Part shown: piece by piece, positions 52,953 to 61,648 of the stretch
Layout: each line of letters begins with the position of its first letter
Numbering within the stretch: position 1 is the stretch's first letter
Assembly: GCF_014646815.1 (NCBI RefSeq)
Contig: NZ_BMNZ01000003.1
Location: 558,001 to 622,000, forward strand
Reading direction: 5' to 3'
From: Terrabacter tumescens
Lineage (GTDB): Bacteria; Actinomycetota; Actinomycetes; Actinomycetales; Dermatophilaceae
DNA: 64,000 nt
Notes under the pieces: model-generated
The model's input: only the letters and a program-made list of their open reading frames with translations
What the model was told of the DNA's origin: nothing
Database searches by the model: none
Made by a program: the position numbers and the translations under genes

Positions 52953-52991
52953 GTGGAGTTCCGCCGGCACCTGGTGCCGGAAGAACTCCAC
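52953..52991. repeat. Palindrome A, left flank of the AbiEi/DUF559 gene
   Basis: Outer arms GTGGAGTT / AACTCCAC and inner arms CCGGCACC / GGTGCCGG around a central T, 39 bp, with two mismatched inner pairs. The inner core CCGGCACCTGGTGCCG is the same as in palindrome B at 54156. Confidence 0.8.
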
Positions 52992-53022
52992 GACCTCGCT
53001 CCCGCGCCGGTGCCGTTCAGGC

Positions 53023-54045
53023 TCACGCGGCTCCTCGCTGCGACGAGGCGACCGCCGCGCAGTCCGGACCGCAGTCGGTGAGCGAGCCCGTCCAGCCGCG
53101 GGACCGGAGCAGGCTGCCGACCACGCGAGCCGCCCGGCACGGCTCGAGGACGTGGAGCCAGCCGAAGCGAACCGTGGCCTCGCCTCGCACGACCGCCTCG
53201 ACATCCCGCTCGAGGTCCGTCCACCGTCGCGGTCCGGCGTGGGCGAGCCGCCCGTCGAGCTCGACGACGACGCCGAAGTCGGAGTACTCGACGTCTCGGA
53301 ACGTCACGCCGTCCCTCGTGACCACCCGGACCTGACGCCGGGCCACGGGCAGGCCGTGCGACCTCTCGACGTCGTGGAGGTATCGACGCTCGAAGACCGA
53401 CATCGATCCCGTCGCGACGTCGGCGAGGATGGGCAGGAGCAGTCGCCGCCGTGACAGCCGGACGCGCCCGGACAGGGCCTCGTGCAGGCGGGCAGCCGTC
53501 GTCGCGCCCTCCTGGCACGCGTCGGCCAGCAGCGCGACGGCGTCAGCCTCTCGCTTGGCAGTCGACGCGACGTCGAGCAGGGCCTCGTCGAGCCGCAGTC
53601 GCGGCGGGGAGAGGTGCAGCTGGACGCTGCCGTCGAAGTCGGTCCGGCGTGTGACGACCACGCCGCCGGGAGGCGTGACGCGGCGGTTCGCCGCCACGAC
53701 GACCTGGACCGGGTCGGGGGCTCGTGGTCGCCCGACTCGCGACACCTCACTCCACGGCTACCCCCACCCTCCGTCCACCTGGACCGACCTCAGACCGTGG
53801 GCCCGCAGTGCCGAGGTCCCCGCGAGCGCCGCGGGCCAGTGGAAGAGGACCGCCGCCCAAGCGAGCTGTGGCCAGGTCGGCGCGCCGGTGTGGTCGACGT
53901 AGACGCCGGGATGGACCCGCGCCAGCCGGCGTCGGCGCAGGAACCGCTCGAGGTCGTTGTCATCGAGGCCGCACTCCAGCGCCTGCGCCCTCGAGAGAAC
54001 CCCGTCCTGGGATCGCAGCACGCGCGTCGCCGACGAGAGGTCCAT
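53023..54045 (-). pseudogene. AbiEi-antitoxin-like / DUF559-type protein with an in-frame stop codon
   Basis: The 5' part (54045-53761) encodes 95 aa of an AbiEi-type N-terminal winged helix (TRVLRSQDGVLSRAQALECG, RRRRLARVHPGVYVDHTG, LAGTSALRAHGLRS). A TAG at 53758-53760 stops it, but the same frame continues without a gap to 53023 with the nuclease-like C-terminal half (VGSLLRSRGW; PE-(D/E)xK-like VEYSDFGVVVELDGRLAHAG). Intact relatives are single ~330-aa proteins, so this is a nonsense mutation, a sequencing error, or readthrough. A GTG at 53745 could restart the second half. No toxin gene (AbiEii) is next to it. Two matching palindromes flank the gene. Confidence 0.72.
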
Positions 54046-54155
54046 GCATCCCAGCCTGACCTCGCCCCGCCCTCGACGGACGGTGATCCGTCTCGCCTGT
54101 GGGCGAGCGACACCGGCGGCCTGGGGATGTGGACAGTCGAGCCGCGCCAGTCATC

Positions 54156-54190
54156 GGAGGTTCTCCGGCACCTGGTGCCGAGGAACCTCC
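54156..54190. repeat. Palindrome B, right flank of the AbiEi/DUF559 gene
   Basis: Outer arms GGAGGTTC / GAACCTCC and inner arms CGGCACC / GGTGCCG around a central T, 35 bp. Same core as palindrome A at 52953. Confidence 0.8.
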
Positions 54191-54252
54191 ACGGACGGTG
54201 GGGCGAGATCGGGTCAGTCAGGAGCGGATCAGGTCGGCGCGGGGCGGAGGGG

Positions 54253-54744
54253 TCAGTCGGGGGCGGGGGCTGTGGCGGCGTCGAGGACCGCCTCGTCGGA
54301 GCAGGCTCGCGCGAAGGCCGCGATCCGCGCCCGGATCTCGCGCCCGAGCAGCCACTGCCCGATCGGCTCGGCCACCGGGCGCAGCCAGGCGGGGCGCACG
54401 GCATACGTGTACTTCCAGACGGCGAGCGTGCCGGCCACGCCGTCGCGCTCCTCCGGCGTGAACCGCCAGCCACCGCCGAACCGCTCGAAGAACCACGGCC
54501 CCTCGACCATCGTCATCCCCACGCTCGTCGGGGGCCGGTACGAGGCGTACTCGCTGACCATCCGCGGCCCGATGCGCGCCCGCGTCACGGTGCGCACCCC
54601 CTTGGCCGGCCGCTCGGCGTCGACGAGGTGCTGGCTCCGGATGAACGGGTCCCACCTCAGCCGCAGCTCGCCCGTCGTCTGGGACACGGCGAACGCCACG
54701 TCCGGCGGCACCGGCACCCACGCGTCAGCAGTCACCTGCGGCAT
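54253..54744 (-). CDS. SRPBCC (START-like) family protein
   Basis: A 163-aa lipid/ligand-binding helix-grip fold protein: VTADAWVPVPPDVAFAVSQT at the N-terminus, LRLRWDPFIRSQHLV, PWFFERFGGGWRFTPEERDG, and a long C-terminal helix (EIRARIAAFARACSDEAV). Polyketide cyclase/dehydrase group; ligand unknown. The P1 peptidase stop lies 3 nt upstream of its start, so they share an operon. Confidence 0.8.
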   Translation of the reverse strand: MPQVTADAWVPVPPDVAFAVSQTTGELRLRWDPFIRSQHLVDAERPAKGVRTVTRARIGPRMVSEYASYRPPTSVGMTMVEGPWFFERFGGGWRFTPEERDGVAGTLAVWKYTYAVRPAWLRPVAEPIGQWLLGREIRARIAAFARACSDEAVLDAATAPAPD

Positions 54745-54747
54745 CGC

Positions 54748-55821
54748 CTACCCCTGCCCCGACAGAGCCGACGGGAAGGCGTCGGACCAGGAGCGCAGAG
54801 CCACGCCGCCCTCGGCCGACCGGTCGACCGAGGTCGCCGCGAGCAGCGCGTGCACGATCGCGCGAGCCACGCAGTCGGCGCCGGCCTCCATGAGCAGCGT
54901 CTGCTCGACGGGGTCGGGGGCAGGCCGCTCGCCGGTCGCCAGCGTGAACAGGGTGTCGCCGTCGAAGAGCGTGTGCACCGGCTTGAGCGCCCGCGCGAGA
55001 CCGTCGTGGCCGACGCCGGACGCCTTCTGGCACTGCGCCTTGGTCAGGGTGGCGTCCGTCGCGATGACCCCGATCGTCGTGGCGAGCCCCGGCCGGCCGG
55101 CGCTCGCGGGAGCCGCCTGCGCCAGGGCCCGTGCCGCCTCGAGGTCGGTGGCGCTCGGCCGACCGACGTGGGCGAGCTCGTCCCCGAGACCCAGGCCCAC
55201 GGCACACGGGATGCCGGTGGCGGGGTCGACGGCCGAGCCGACGGCGTTGACGGCCACGAGAGCGGCGACCGTGGTGCCCGACTCGAGCACGACGCTCGCC
55301 GACCCGACTCCGCCTCTGAAGCCGCCCACCTTCGCTCCCGTGCCGGCGCCCACGCTCCCCTGCTCGACGGCGTCGGCCGACGCGCTGGCGTATGCCGCCC
55401 TGCCGTCCTCGGCGCTTGGACGGTGACCCCACGTGCCGCCGCGTCCCAGGTCGAAGAGGATCGCCGCCGGCACGATCGGCACCACGTGCCCGAGCTCGCC
55501 CATCGGCCAGCCGACCCCGTCGTGCGCCAGCGCGTCCATGACGCCGTCGGCGGCCGCGAGGCCGAAGGCGGACCCACCGCCGAGCACGACCGCGTGGACC
55601 CGGTCGACGAGGTTGCGGGGGTCGAGCAGGTCGGTCTCGCGGGTGCCGGGTCCACCACCGCGCACGTCGACGCCGCCGACGGCACCGCCGGGAGGCGCGA
55701 GGACGACGGTGACGCCGGTCAGCCACCCCGGTTCGTCGCGCGTGCAGTGACCGACGCGCAGGCCCGCGACGTCGACGATCGAGTTGGTCGGGCCGGGTCG
55801 AGGAGCGACCGCTCCGCTCAC
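54748..55821 (-). CDS. P1-family peptidase (DmpA/BapA-like, self-processing)
   Basis: A 357-aa N-terminal-nucleophile hydrolase. Family blocks: IVDVAGLRVGHCTRDE, GGPGTRETDLL, AVVLGGGSAFGLAAADGVMD, PAAILFDLGRGG, VGAGTGAKVGGFRGGVGSAS, LVAVNAVGSAVDP. The Ser in NAVGSAVD is the expected site of self-cleavage and catalysis. These enzymes are beta-aminopeptidases or D-aminopeptidases. GTG 55821 overlaps the GNAT stop (GTGA). Confidence 0.87.
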   Translation of the reverse strand: MSGAVAPRPGPTNSIVDVAGLRVGHCTRDEPGWLTGVTVVLAPPGGAVGGVDVRGGGPGTRETDLLDPRNLVDRVHAVVLGGGSAFGLAAADGVMDALAHDGVGWPMGELGHVVPIVPAAILFDLGRGGTWGHRPSAEDGRAAYASASADAVEQGSVGAGTGAKVGGFRGGVGSASVVLESGTTVAALVAVNAVGSAVDPATGIPCAVGLGLGDELAHVGRPSATDLEAARALAQAAPASAGRPGLATTIGVIATDATLTKAQCQKASGVGHDGLARALKPVHTLFDGDTLFTLATGERPAPDPVEQTLLMEAGADCVARAIVHALLAATSVDRSAEGGVALRSWSDAFPSALSGQG

Positions 55822-56282
55822 TGCGGGTCCCGGAGGTCGAACTCCATGAGCCGTCCGGGTGAGGTGAAGCCGAGCCGCTCGTAGAACTCCTGCGCGCGGT
55901 CGTCGGGGGCGTTGAGCCGGATCCACTTGACGTCGGTCGTGCGCGACCACTCGATCATGGCCTCGGTCAGGGCCCGGCCCACACCCCGGTCCCGGCAGCC
56001 GGGGGCGACGAAGAGGCCGCCGACGTGCAGCCACGAGACGTCCTTGCGCCCGGGCCACGGCAGCGCCCGGATGCGCCGGGTCTCGAGGATGCCCGCGTGC
56101 TCGCCCCGGCTCTCGGCGATCCACGTCGGGCGGTCGGGCCGTTCGGCCAGCCACGCGTCGACGAAACGGTCGAGGTAGCCGGGCTCGGACGGCATACCGA
56201 GCTCGCGGGCGAACTGCAGGTGCAGGGCGGCGACGATGAGGGCGTCGTCGGCAGACGCGCGGCGGATCGTCACCTCGGCCAT
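55818..56282 (-). CDS. GNAT-family N-acetyltransferase
   Basis: A 154-aa acetyltransferase. Acetyl-CoA loop in LFVAPGCRDRGVGRALTEAM, and the C-terminal pattern IRLNAPDDRAQEFYERLGFT is typical of GCN5-like members. Substrate unknown. First gene of a three-gene operon with the P1 peptidase and SRPBCC protein. ATG 56282. Confidence 0.86.
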   Translation of the reverse strand: MAEVTIRRASADDALIVAALHLQFARELGMPSEPGYLDRFVDAWLAERPDRPTWIAESRGEHAGILETRRIRALPWPGRKDVSWLHVGGLFVAPGCRDRGVGRALTEAMIEWSRTTDVKWIRLNAPDDRAQEFYERLGFTSPGRLMEFDLRDPQ

Positions 56283-56365
56283 GAGGGAAGTGAACCACGG
56301 GGGCGCTCAAAGGGTGCGCAACCCGGCGCAACCGGCCGGACCGGCGGCTCAGCGGGTGGGACGGG

Positions 56366-56665
56366 TCAGACGTTTATGCCGAGGCGGCGGCTCGTGCGCG
56401 CCCGCTGGCGGCTCGCGCGCATGCGGCGCAGGCGCTTGATGAGCATCGGGTCGGCCTCGAGGGCCTCCGGGCTGTCGAGGAGCGCGTTGAGCACCTGGTA
56501 GTAGCGCGTGGAGCTCATGTCGAAGAGCTCCTTGATGGCCTGCTCCTTGGAGCCGGCGTACTTCCACCACTGGCGCTCGAACGCCAGGATCTCGAGGTCG
56601 CGCGCACTGAGGCCGTCCTCGGACTCGTGGCGGTGCGGCTGCGCCGTGGCGTGTTCTGTGCTCAT
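56366..56665 (-). CDS. DUF3263 protein
   Basis: A 99-aa helical protein of the actinobacteria-specific DUF3263 family: LSARDLEILAFERQWWKYAG, SKEQAIKELFDMSSTRYYQV, LNALLDSPEALEADPMLIKR, then an Arg-rich tail. The family is sigma-like or HTH-like in helices and is suspected to bind DNA. ATG 56665. A perfect palindrome lies 66 bp upstream. Confidence 0.88.
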   Translation of the reverse strand: MSTEHATAQPHRHESEDGLSARDLEILAFERQWWKYAGSKEQAIKELFDMSSTRYYQVLNALLDSPEALEADPMLIKRLRRMRASRQRARTSRRLGINV

Positions 56666-56730
56666 GTCCCCGTCTCGCTGCGGTCGTGCGCTGTGCGTCG
56701 TGCGTTGGCTCCGCTCACACCCTAGACCCA

Positions 56731-56748
56731 AATGACAGGGGTGTCATT
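56731..56748 (-). promoter_or_regulatory. AATGACA-N4-TGTCATT operator upstream of DUF3263 gene
   Basis: The 18-bp palindrome AATGACAGGGGTGTCATT has perfect 7-bp arms. It stands 66 bp before the DUF3263 start, where a repressor would cover the promoter. Confidence 0.55.
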
Positions 56749-56844
56749 CAGCTCGCGGACGTGGCGCGGCATGTCGGCCGGGCACCGTTGCACAGCCTCA
56801 CCACGGGTCACTCCAGCCTCGCCGGCCCCACCCGTGAAGGTCGG

Positions 56845-58206
56845 TCAGACCATCGTGTCGAGGATGGCGTTGACGTCCTCCTTGGTCGTGTGCGGGTTGA
56901 CGATGGCGAAGCGCGTCAGCGTCTCGCCGCGGAAGGTCGTCGGCACGACGAAGGCGAACTCCTCGGCCAGCAGCCGGTCGGTCCAGGCCTGGTAGTCCTC
57001 CGGCCCCCACCCGAGACGTCGGAAGACGACGACCGACAGGTCCGGCTCGCGGACCGCCTCGAGGTAGTCGCGCCGGCCGATCTCGTCCGCCGCGAAGCGC
57101 GTCACCTCGAGCGTGCTCTCGATGGCCTCGACGTAGGCGTCGGTGCCGTGCACGGCGAGGGAGTACCAGAGCGGCAGCCCCCGGGCCCGGCGCGTCAGCC
57201 CGATCGAGTAGTCGGTCGGGTTCCACTCGGCGGACTTCGTGATGACGTCGAGGTAGCCCGCCTCCTGCGTGTGCGCGATGCGGGCGAGCTCGGGCTCGCG
57301 GTAGATCAGCGCGCAGCAGTCGAACGGGGCGAAGAGCCACTTGTGCGGGTCGACGATGAACGAGTCGGCGTGCTCGATGCCGTCGAAGAGGTGACGCACC
57401 GACGGCGCAGCGAGGCCGGCGCCGCCGTAGGCCCCGTCGACGTGCAGCCACAGGCCGTACTCGCGGCACACCTCGGCCACGCTGGCGAGGTCGTCGACGA
57501 CGCCGAAGTTCGTCGTGCCGCTCGTGGCGACGACGGCGAAGAACGTCTCGGGACCGTTCTCCTCCAACGTCTTCCGCAGCTCGGCGCCGGTGAGGCGCAG
57601 CTTGTCGTCGACGTGGACGCCGCAGACCTCGGCGTCCATGACGGCCGCCATCGAGACGACGGACGAGTGCGCGTTGTCGGTGGCGGCGATGCGGTAGGGA
57701 CGTGCGCCCGTGCCCGCCTCCTTGGCCTTCGCCCGGGCCGTATGCCGTGCCACGACGAGCGCTGACAGGTTGCCGACCGTGCCGCCGGGCACGAAGACGC
57801 CGCCCGCCGACTCGGGCAGGCCCGCGAGGTCGCTGATCCAGCGCAGCGCCTGGTTCTCGGCGTAGACCGCGCCCGCGCCCTCCATCCACGAGCCGCCGTA
57901 GATCGACGAGGCACCGACGACGACGTCGAAGGCCGCGGCCTCACGCGTCGGGGCGCACGGGATGAAGGAAAGGTAGCGCGGGTGGTCCGTCGACAGGCAG
58001 GCCGGCGCGAGGGTGTGCTCGAAGAGCTCCATGGCGCGGGTCGAGCCGAGGCCTGCCGCGGTGATGGTCTGGCCGGCGGCCGACCTCAGGTAGTCCTCGG
58101 TCTGGGCACCGTCGAGCGGGATCGGGTCCATGAGGAGCCGCTCGCGGGCGTAGCTGAGGACCTTGTCGACGGCGACGTGGTCGGCGTCCTTGTCGAAGCT
58201 GTGCAC
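56845..58206 (-). CDS. PLP-dependent group II decarboxylase
   Basis: A 453-aa enzyme of the aromatic-L-amino-acid/glutamate/2,4-diaminobutyrate decarboxylase group. The PLP lysine is in VDPHKWLFAPFDC, the phosphate/ring contacts in FVPGGTVGNLSAL and WLHVDGAYGG, and TSGTTNFG is also conserved. Substrate cannot be fixed; aromatic amino acids are plausible. ATG 58206. Stands alone on the minus strand. Confidence 0.87.
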   Translation of the reverse strand: MHSFDKDADHVAVDKVLSYARERLLMDPIPLDGAQTEDYLRSAAGQTITAAGLGSTRAMELFEHTLAPACLSTDHPRYLSFIPCAPTREAAAFDVVVGASSIYGGSWMEGAGAVYAENQALRWISDLAGLPESAGGVFVPGGTVGNLSALVVARHTARAKAKEAGTGARPYRIAATDNAHSSVVSMAAVMDAEVCGVHVDDKLRLTGAELRKTLEENGPETFFAVVATSGTTNFGVVDDLASVAEVCREYGLWLHVDGAYGGAGLAAPSVRHLFDGIEHADSFIVDPHKWLFAPFDCCALIYREPELARIAHTQEAGYLDVITKSAEWNPTDYSIGLTRRARGLPLWYSLAVHGTDAYVEAIESTLEVTRFAADEIGRRDYLEAVREPDLSVVVFRRLGWGPEDYQAWTDRLLAEEFAFVVPTTFRGETLTRFAIVNPHTTKEDVNAILDTMV

Positions 58207-58277
58207 GCACAGATGCTAGGCCCTGCGGGGGCGTGCCACCGACCGTCCGCGAGGCGCGTGACCGGTGTGACGCGTGG

Positions 58278-58925
58278 TCAGCCCAGGAGGGCGGTCCGCA
58301 GCTGCGCGGCGTCCGCGACGACGGCGGTCGGGCGCACCCCGTGCAGGGCCGCGGCCTCGCCGGCGCCCCACGTCACGGCCATGGTGTCCATGCCGGCCGC
58401 CTTGCCCGCCAGCACGTCGACGACGGCGTCGCCGACGTAGACCGCGTCGTTGGACCCGCGGCCCATCCGGTCGAGGGCGAGCAGCAGCGGCGTCGGGTCC
58501 GGCTTGTGCCGCTCGGTGTCCTCCATGGCGACGAGGACGTCGACGTGCGCGCTGATCCCGAGGATGTCCATCGCCTGCTGCGCGGACTCGCGCCGCTTCG
58601 AGGTGGCCACCCCGACGTGGACGCCGGCGGCACGCAGGTCGCCGAGCACGTCGACGACACCGTCGTAGCCGCGGATGAGCCGCTCGGTGTTCTCGGCGTT
58701 CCACGTCAGGTAGGTCTCGTAGAGCTCGTCCGCCTGCTCCGGCGAGTGGTCGCGGAACGCACCGATGAGCGGCCGGCCGATCCACGAGCGGATCACGTCC
58801 GGGTCCTCCTCGCGACCGAGGATCGTGCGGAACGCGTGCTGGTAGGACTCGACGATGAGGTGGATCGTGTCGGCCAGCGTGCCGTCGAGGTCGAAGACGG
58901 CGGTGGACCAGCGGGGAGAAGTCAC
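58278..58925 (-). CDS. HAD-superfamily hydrolase (phosphoglycolate phosphatase/beta-PGM-like)
   Basis: A 215-aa phosphatase. Motif I FDLDGTLADT, motif II VGVATSKRRES, motif III Lys in HKPDPTPLL, motif IV YVGDAVVDVLAG. It follows nagA by 9 nt on the same strand and so may act on a sugar phosphate (inference). Confidence 0.87.
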   Translation of the reverse strand: MTSPRWSTAVFDLDGTLADTIHLIVESYQHAFRTILGREEDPDVIRSWIGRPLIGAFRDHSPEQADELYETYLTWNAENTERLIRGYDGVVDVLGDLRAAGVHVGVATSKRRESAQQAMDILGISAHVDVLVAMEDTERHKPDPTPLLLALDRMGRGSNDAVYVGDAVVDVLAGKAAGMDTMAVTWGAGEAAALHGVRPTAVVADAAQLRTALLG

Positions 58926-58934
58926 CGGTCGAGA

Positions 58935-60122
58935 CTAGGGCAGCAGGGGCTCCAGCCACCGCCCGCGTCTCATCACCCGGGTCGGGCGCGCGTCACCGTC
59001 GACGACGACGAGGTCGGCACGCGACCCGGCGGCGAGCGAGCCGCGGTCGGCCAGCCCGAGCGCGCGGGCCGGGGTGCGCGTGGCGGGCCGGACGGCATAC
59101 GCCATCGGGACGCCGGAGGCGACGGCGCGGGCGACGATGTCGGCCACGTGGCTCGTGCCGCCGGCGATGGAGCCGGGCGTCGTGCCGTCGGGGTCGCGGG
59201 CCAACCGGGCGATGCCGTGGTCGACGACGACCGAGAGCCCGCCGAGGACGTAGCTGCCGTCGCCCACCCCGGCCGCGGCCATGGCGTCGGAGACGAACGC
59301 GACGTGGTCGACGCCGACGAGGTCGAGGACGGTGCGCACCGTGTCGTCCGAGAGGTGCGCGCCGTCGGCGATGAGCTCGACGGTGACGGCGCCTCGCGCA
59401 GCCGAGCGCATCAGCGCCGCAACCGCGCCCGGCTTGCGGTGGTGCCACGGGTCCATGCCGTTGAAGAGGTGCGTGGCGAGGTCGGCACCGGCCGCGACGG
59501 CCTGCTCGACCTGCGCGTAGGTGGCCGTCGTGTGGCCGACCGCGGCATGGATGCCGGCGGACGTGAGCCAGCGCACGAGGTCGAGCCCGTGGTCGCGCTC
59601 GGGGGCGAGCGTCACCTGGCGGATGTGCCCGCGGCCCAGGGCGATGAGGCGCTCGACCTCGGCGAGCGACGGGTCGCGCAGCAGCGTCGGGTCGTGCGCA
59701 CCGCAGCGCGCCTCGGCGAGCCACGGCCCCTCGAGGTGGATGCCGTCGACCAGGCCGTCGTCGGCGAGCTCGGCGAGCATCGCGACGCCGCGCTCGAGGT
59801 CGCTCGGGCTCATCGTGACGAGGCTGGCGAGCAGGCTCGTCGACCCGGCACGGTGGTGGTGCTCGGCGGCCGCGACCGCGGCGTCCTCGCGCAGGTCGGT
59901 GAACGCCGTCCCGCCGCCACCGTGGCAGTGCAGGTCGACGTATGCCGGCAGCATCGTCCCAGCCACCCACTCGACCCGCTCGGCGGCGTGGGCGGCCGGC
60001 GGGGGCTCGACCCCCGGAGCGACCGGGGCGACCGCCGCGATGCGCTCGCCGTCAAGGTGGACGAGGACGTCGGGCAGCACGGTGTCGTCGACGAGGGCTG
60101 GTCCGCGGAGTGTGAGGCTCAT
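58935..60122 (-). CDS. nagA: N-acetylglucosamine-6-phosphate deacetylase
   Basis: Converts GlcNAc-6-phosphate to glucosamine-6-phosphate and acetate in amino-sugar and wall recycling. A 395-aa amidohydrolase-fold enzyme: YVDLHCHGGGG, IHLEGPWLAEARCGAHDP (metal Glu), VGHTTATYAQ and THLFNGMDPWHHRKPGA (His ligands), catalytic Asp in FVSDAMAAAG. ATG 60122 begins the conserved part. Operon with the HAD gene. Confidence 0.9.
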   Translation of the reverse strand: MSLTLRGPALVDDTVLPDVLVHLDGERIAAVAPVAPGVEPPPAAHAAERVEWVAGTMLPAYVDLHCHGGGGTAFTDLREDAAVAAAEHHHRAGSTSLLASLVTMSPSDLERGVAMLAELADDGLVDGIHLEGPWLAEARCGAHDPTLLRDPSLAEVERLIALGRGHIRQVTLAPERDHGLDLVRWLTSAGIHAAVGHTTATYAQVEQAVAAGADLATHLFNGMDPWHHRKPGAVAALMRSAARGAVTVELIADGAHLSDDTVRTVLDLVGVDHVAFVSDAMAAAGVGDGSYVLGGLSVVVDHGIARLARDPDGTTPGSIAGGTSHVADIVARAVASGVPMAYAVRPATRTPARALGLADRGSLAAGSRADLVVVDGDARPTRVMRRGRWLEPLLP

Positions 60123-60224
60123 CGCGGTCGATTCTGTCCCAAGCCGGCGGAGAGAGCGACAGCCCACTCGGTCGGAGCGCCGACCGGGCCGGCCGGGCCG
60201 ACCGGGCGGACCGAGCCGACCCGG

Positions 60225-60878
60225 TCACGTCGGCGACGGGGACCCGAGGGCGCCCAGGGCGACCCTGAGGTCGGCGACGAGGCCCGCGTACAGCTCCTCC
60301 CTCCGGTCCCTGCCACGCAGCACAGCGGAGGGGTGGATCGTGGCGACGACCCACTCGCGCCGTCCCTCGGGCGGGTCGAGGACCGTGCCGCGCGAGGCAC
60401 CGACCCGGAATCCCGCACCGTAGAGCGACTGGCCGGCGATCGCACCGAGCGTCACGACCCCGCGGGGCTTCACGGCGTCCAGCTCCCCGAGCAGCCACGG
60501 CTGACAGGACGCCACGTGCCACCGACTCGGCCCCTCGTGCATCCGGCGCTTGCCGCGCTGAGTGAAGCGGAAGTGCTTGACCGCGTTCGTGAGCCAGACC
60601 TCGTCCCGGGCGATGCCGCTCTCGGCGAGCGCCTGGTCGAGGATGCGCCCTGCCGGCCCGACGAACGGCTCTCCCCGACGGTCCTCCACGTCGCCCGGCT
60701 GCTCACCGACGAGCACCAGTGCCGCGTCGCGCGCGCCGGCGCCGAAGACCGCCTGAGTCGCGTCGCGGAAGAGGTCGCAGCCGCGGCAGTCCTGGACTGC
60801 CTTGGCAAGGGCGGGAACCGTGTGCCGCGCCGGCAGGAAGACGTCGGCCCCCGGGTAGTCGTGTGCGCCTGAGCTCAT
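60225..60878 (-). CDS. udgX: UdgX-type uracil-DNA glycosylase
   Basis: A 217-aa family 4-like glycosylase with the UdgX insertion. Motif A GEQPGDVEDRRGEPFVGPAG, Fe-S cysteines (CRGCDLF, and Cys in HVASCQPW), motif B TIHPSAVLR. The KRRMH loop (residues near 110) matches UdgX KRRIH, whose His forms a covalent bond with the excised uracil site, so the enzyme tightly traps DNA. ATG 60878. Divergent from ung. Confidence 0.9.
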   Translation of the reverse strand: MSSGAHDYPGADVFLPARHTVPALAKAVQDCRGCDLFRDATQAVFGAGARDAALVLVGEQPGDVEDRRGEPFVGPAGRILDQALAESGIARDEVWLTNAVKHFRFTQRGKRRMHEGPSRWHVASCQPWLLGELDAVKPRGVVTLGAIAGQSLYGAGFRVGASRGTVLDPPEGRREWVVATIHPSAVLRGRDRREELYAGLVADLRVALGALGSPSPT

Positions 60879-60964
60879 GGCAGCCCCTTCATGTCAGCGT
60901 TGGCTTACCCGCGCACCACCTCCCCGACGCGGGCCGTGTGACGTCGGCCGCAGCGAGGTAGCGT

Positions 60965-61648
60965 GTGGGCGTGCCAGCCCAGCCCCTCAGCGACCTCGTC
61001 CACCCGACGTGGGTCCCGGCGCTCGAGCCGGTGGCCGACACCATCACCGCGATGGGCGAGTTCCTGCGCGCCGAGGTCGCGGCCGGCCGCGGCTACCTGC
61101 CTGCCGGCGACCGCGTGCTGCGGGCCTTCTCGCTGCCGCTGCCCGACGTGCGCGTGCTCGTCGTCGGCCAGGATCCCTACCCGACGCCCGGCCACCCGGT
61201 GGGGCTCAGCTTCAGCGTCGCGCGGGACGTGCGGCCGGTCCCCCGGTCGCTGCAGAACATCTACCAGGAGCTCGGCACCGACCTCGACCTGCCGACGCCG
61301 AGCCACGGCGACCTGACGCCGTGGTTCGAGCGCGGCGTCATGCTGCTCAACCGGGTCCTGACGGTCCGCCCCGGGGCGAGCGCCAGCCATCAGGGGAAGG
61401 GCTGGGAAACCGTGACGGCACAGGCGATCTCGGCCCTCGTGTCGCGCGGCGGGCCGCTCGTCGCCATCCTGTGGGGCCGGCAGGCGCAGTCGCTCGCGCC
61501 GATGCTCGGCGACGTGCCGCGCATCGCGTCGGCCCACCCGTCGCCGCTGTCGGCCCGCTCCGGCTTCTTCGGCTCGCGGCCCTTCAGCCGCACCAACGAC
61601 CTGCTCGCCCAGCAGGGCGCGGCACCCATCGACTGGAGGCTGACATGA
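60965..61648 (+). CDS. ung: Family 1 uracil-DNA glycosylase
   Basis: A 227-aa Ung that removes uracil from DNA. Catalytic motif [20 protein letters not shown] (water-activating Asp), HPSPLSA Leu-intercalation loop with catalytic His, and [21 protein letters not shown] 60965 is used with GAGG 8 nt before; GTG 60971 is possible. Overlaps the SGNH gene by ATGA. Two unrelated uracil glycosylases lie head to head here. Confidence 0.93.
   Translation: MGVPAQPLSDLVHPTWVPALEPVADTITAMGEFLRAEVAAGRGYLPAGDRVLRAFSLPLPDVRVLVVGQDPYPTPGHPVGLSFSVARDVRPVPRSLQNIYQELGTDLDLPTPSHGDLTPWFERGVMLLNRVLTVRPGASASHQGKGWETVTAQAISALVSRGGPLVAILWGRQAQSLAPMLGDVPRIASAHPSPLSARSGFFGSRPFSRTNDLLAQQGAAPIDWRLT

Noticed and set aside
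60155..60235. CCGACCGGG-like low-complexity tract between nagA and udgX
   Set aside because: GC-rich short repeats without a consistent period or clean hairpin; not called as a terminator or repeat.
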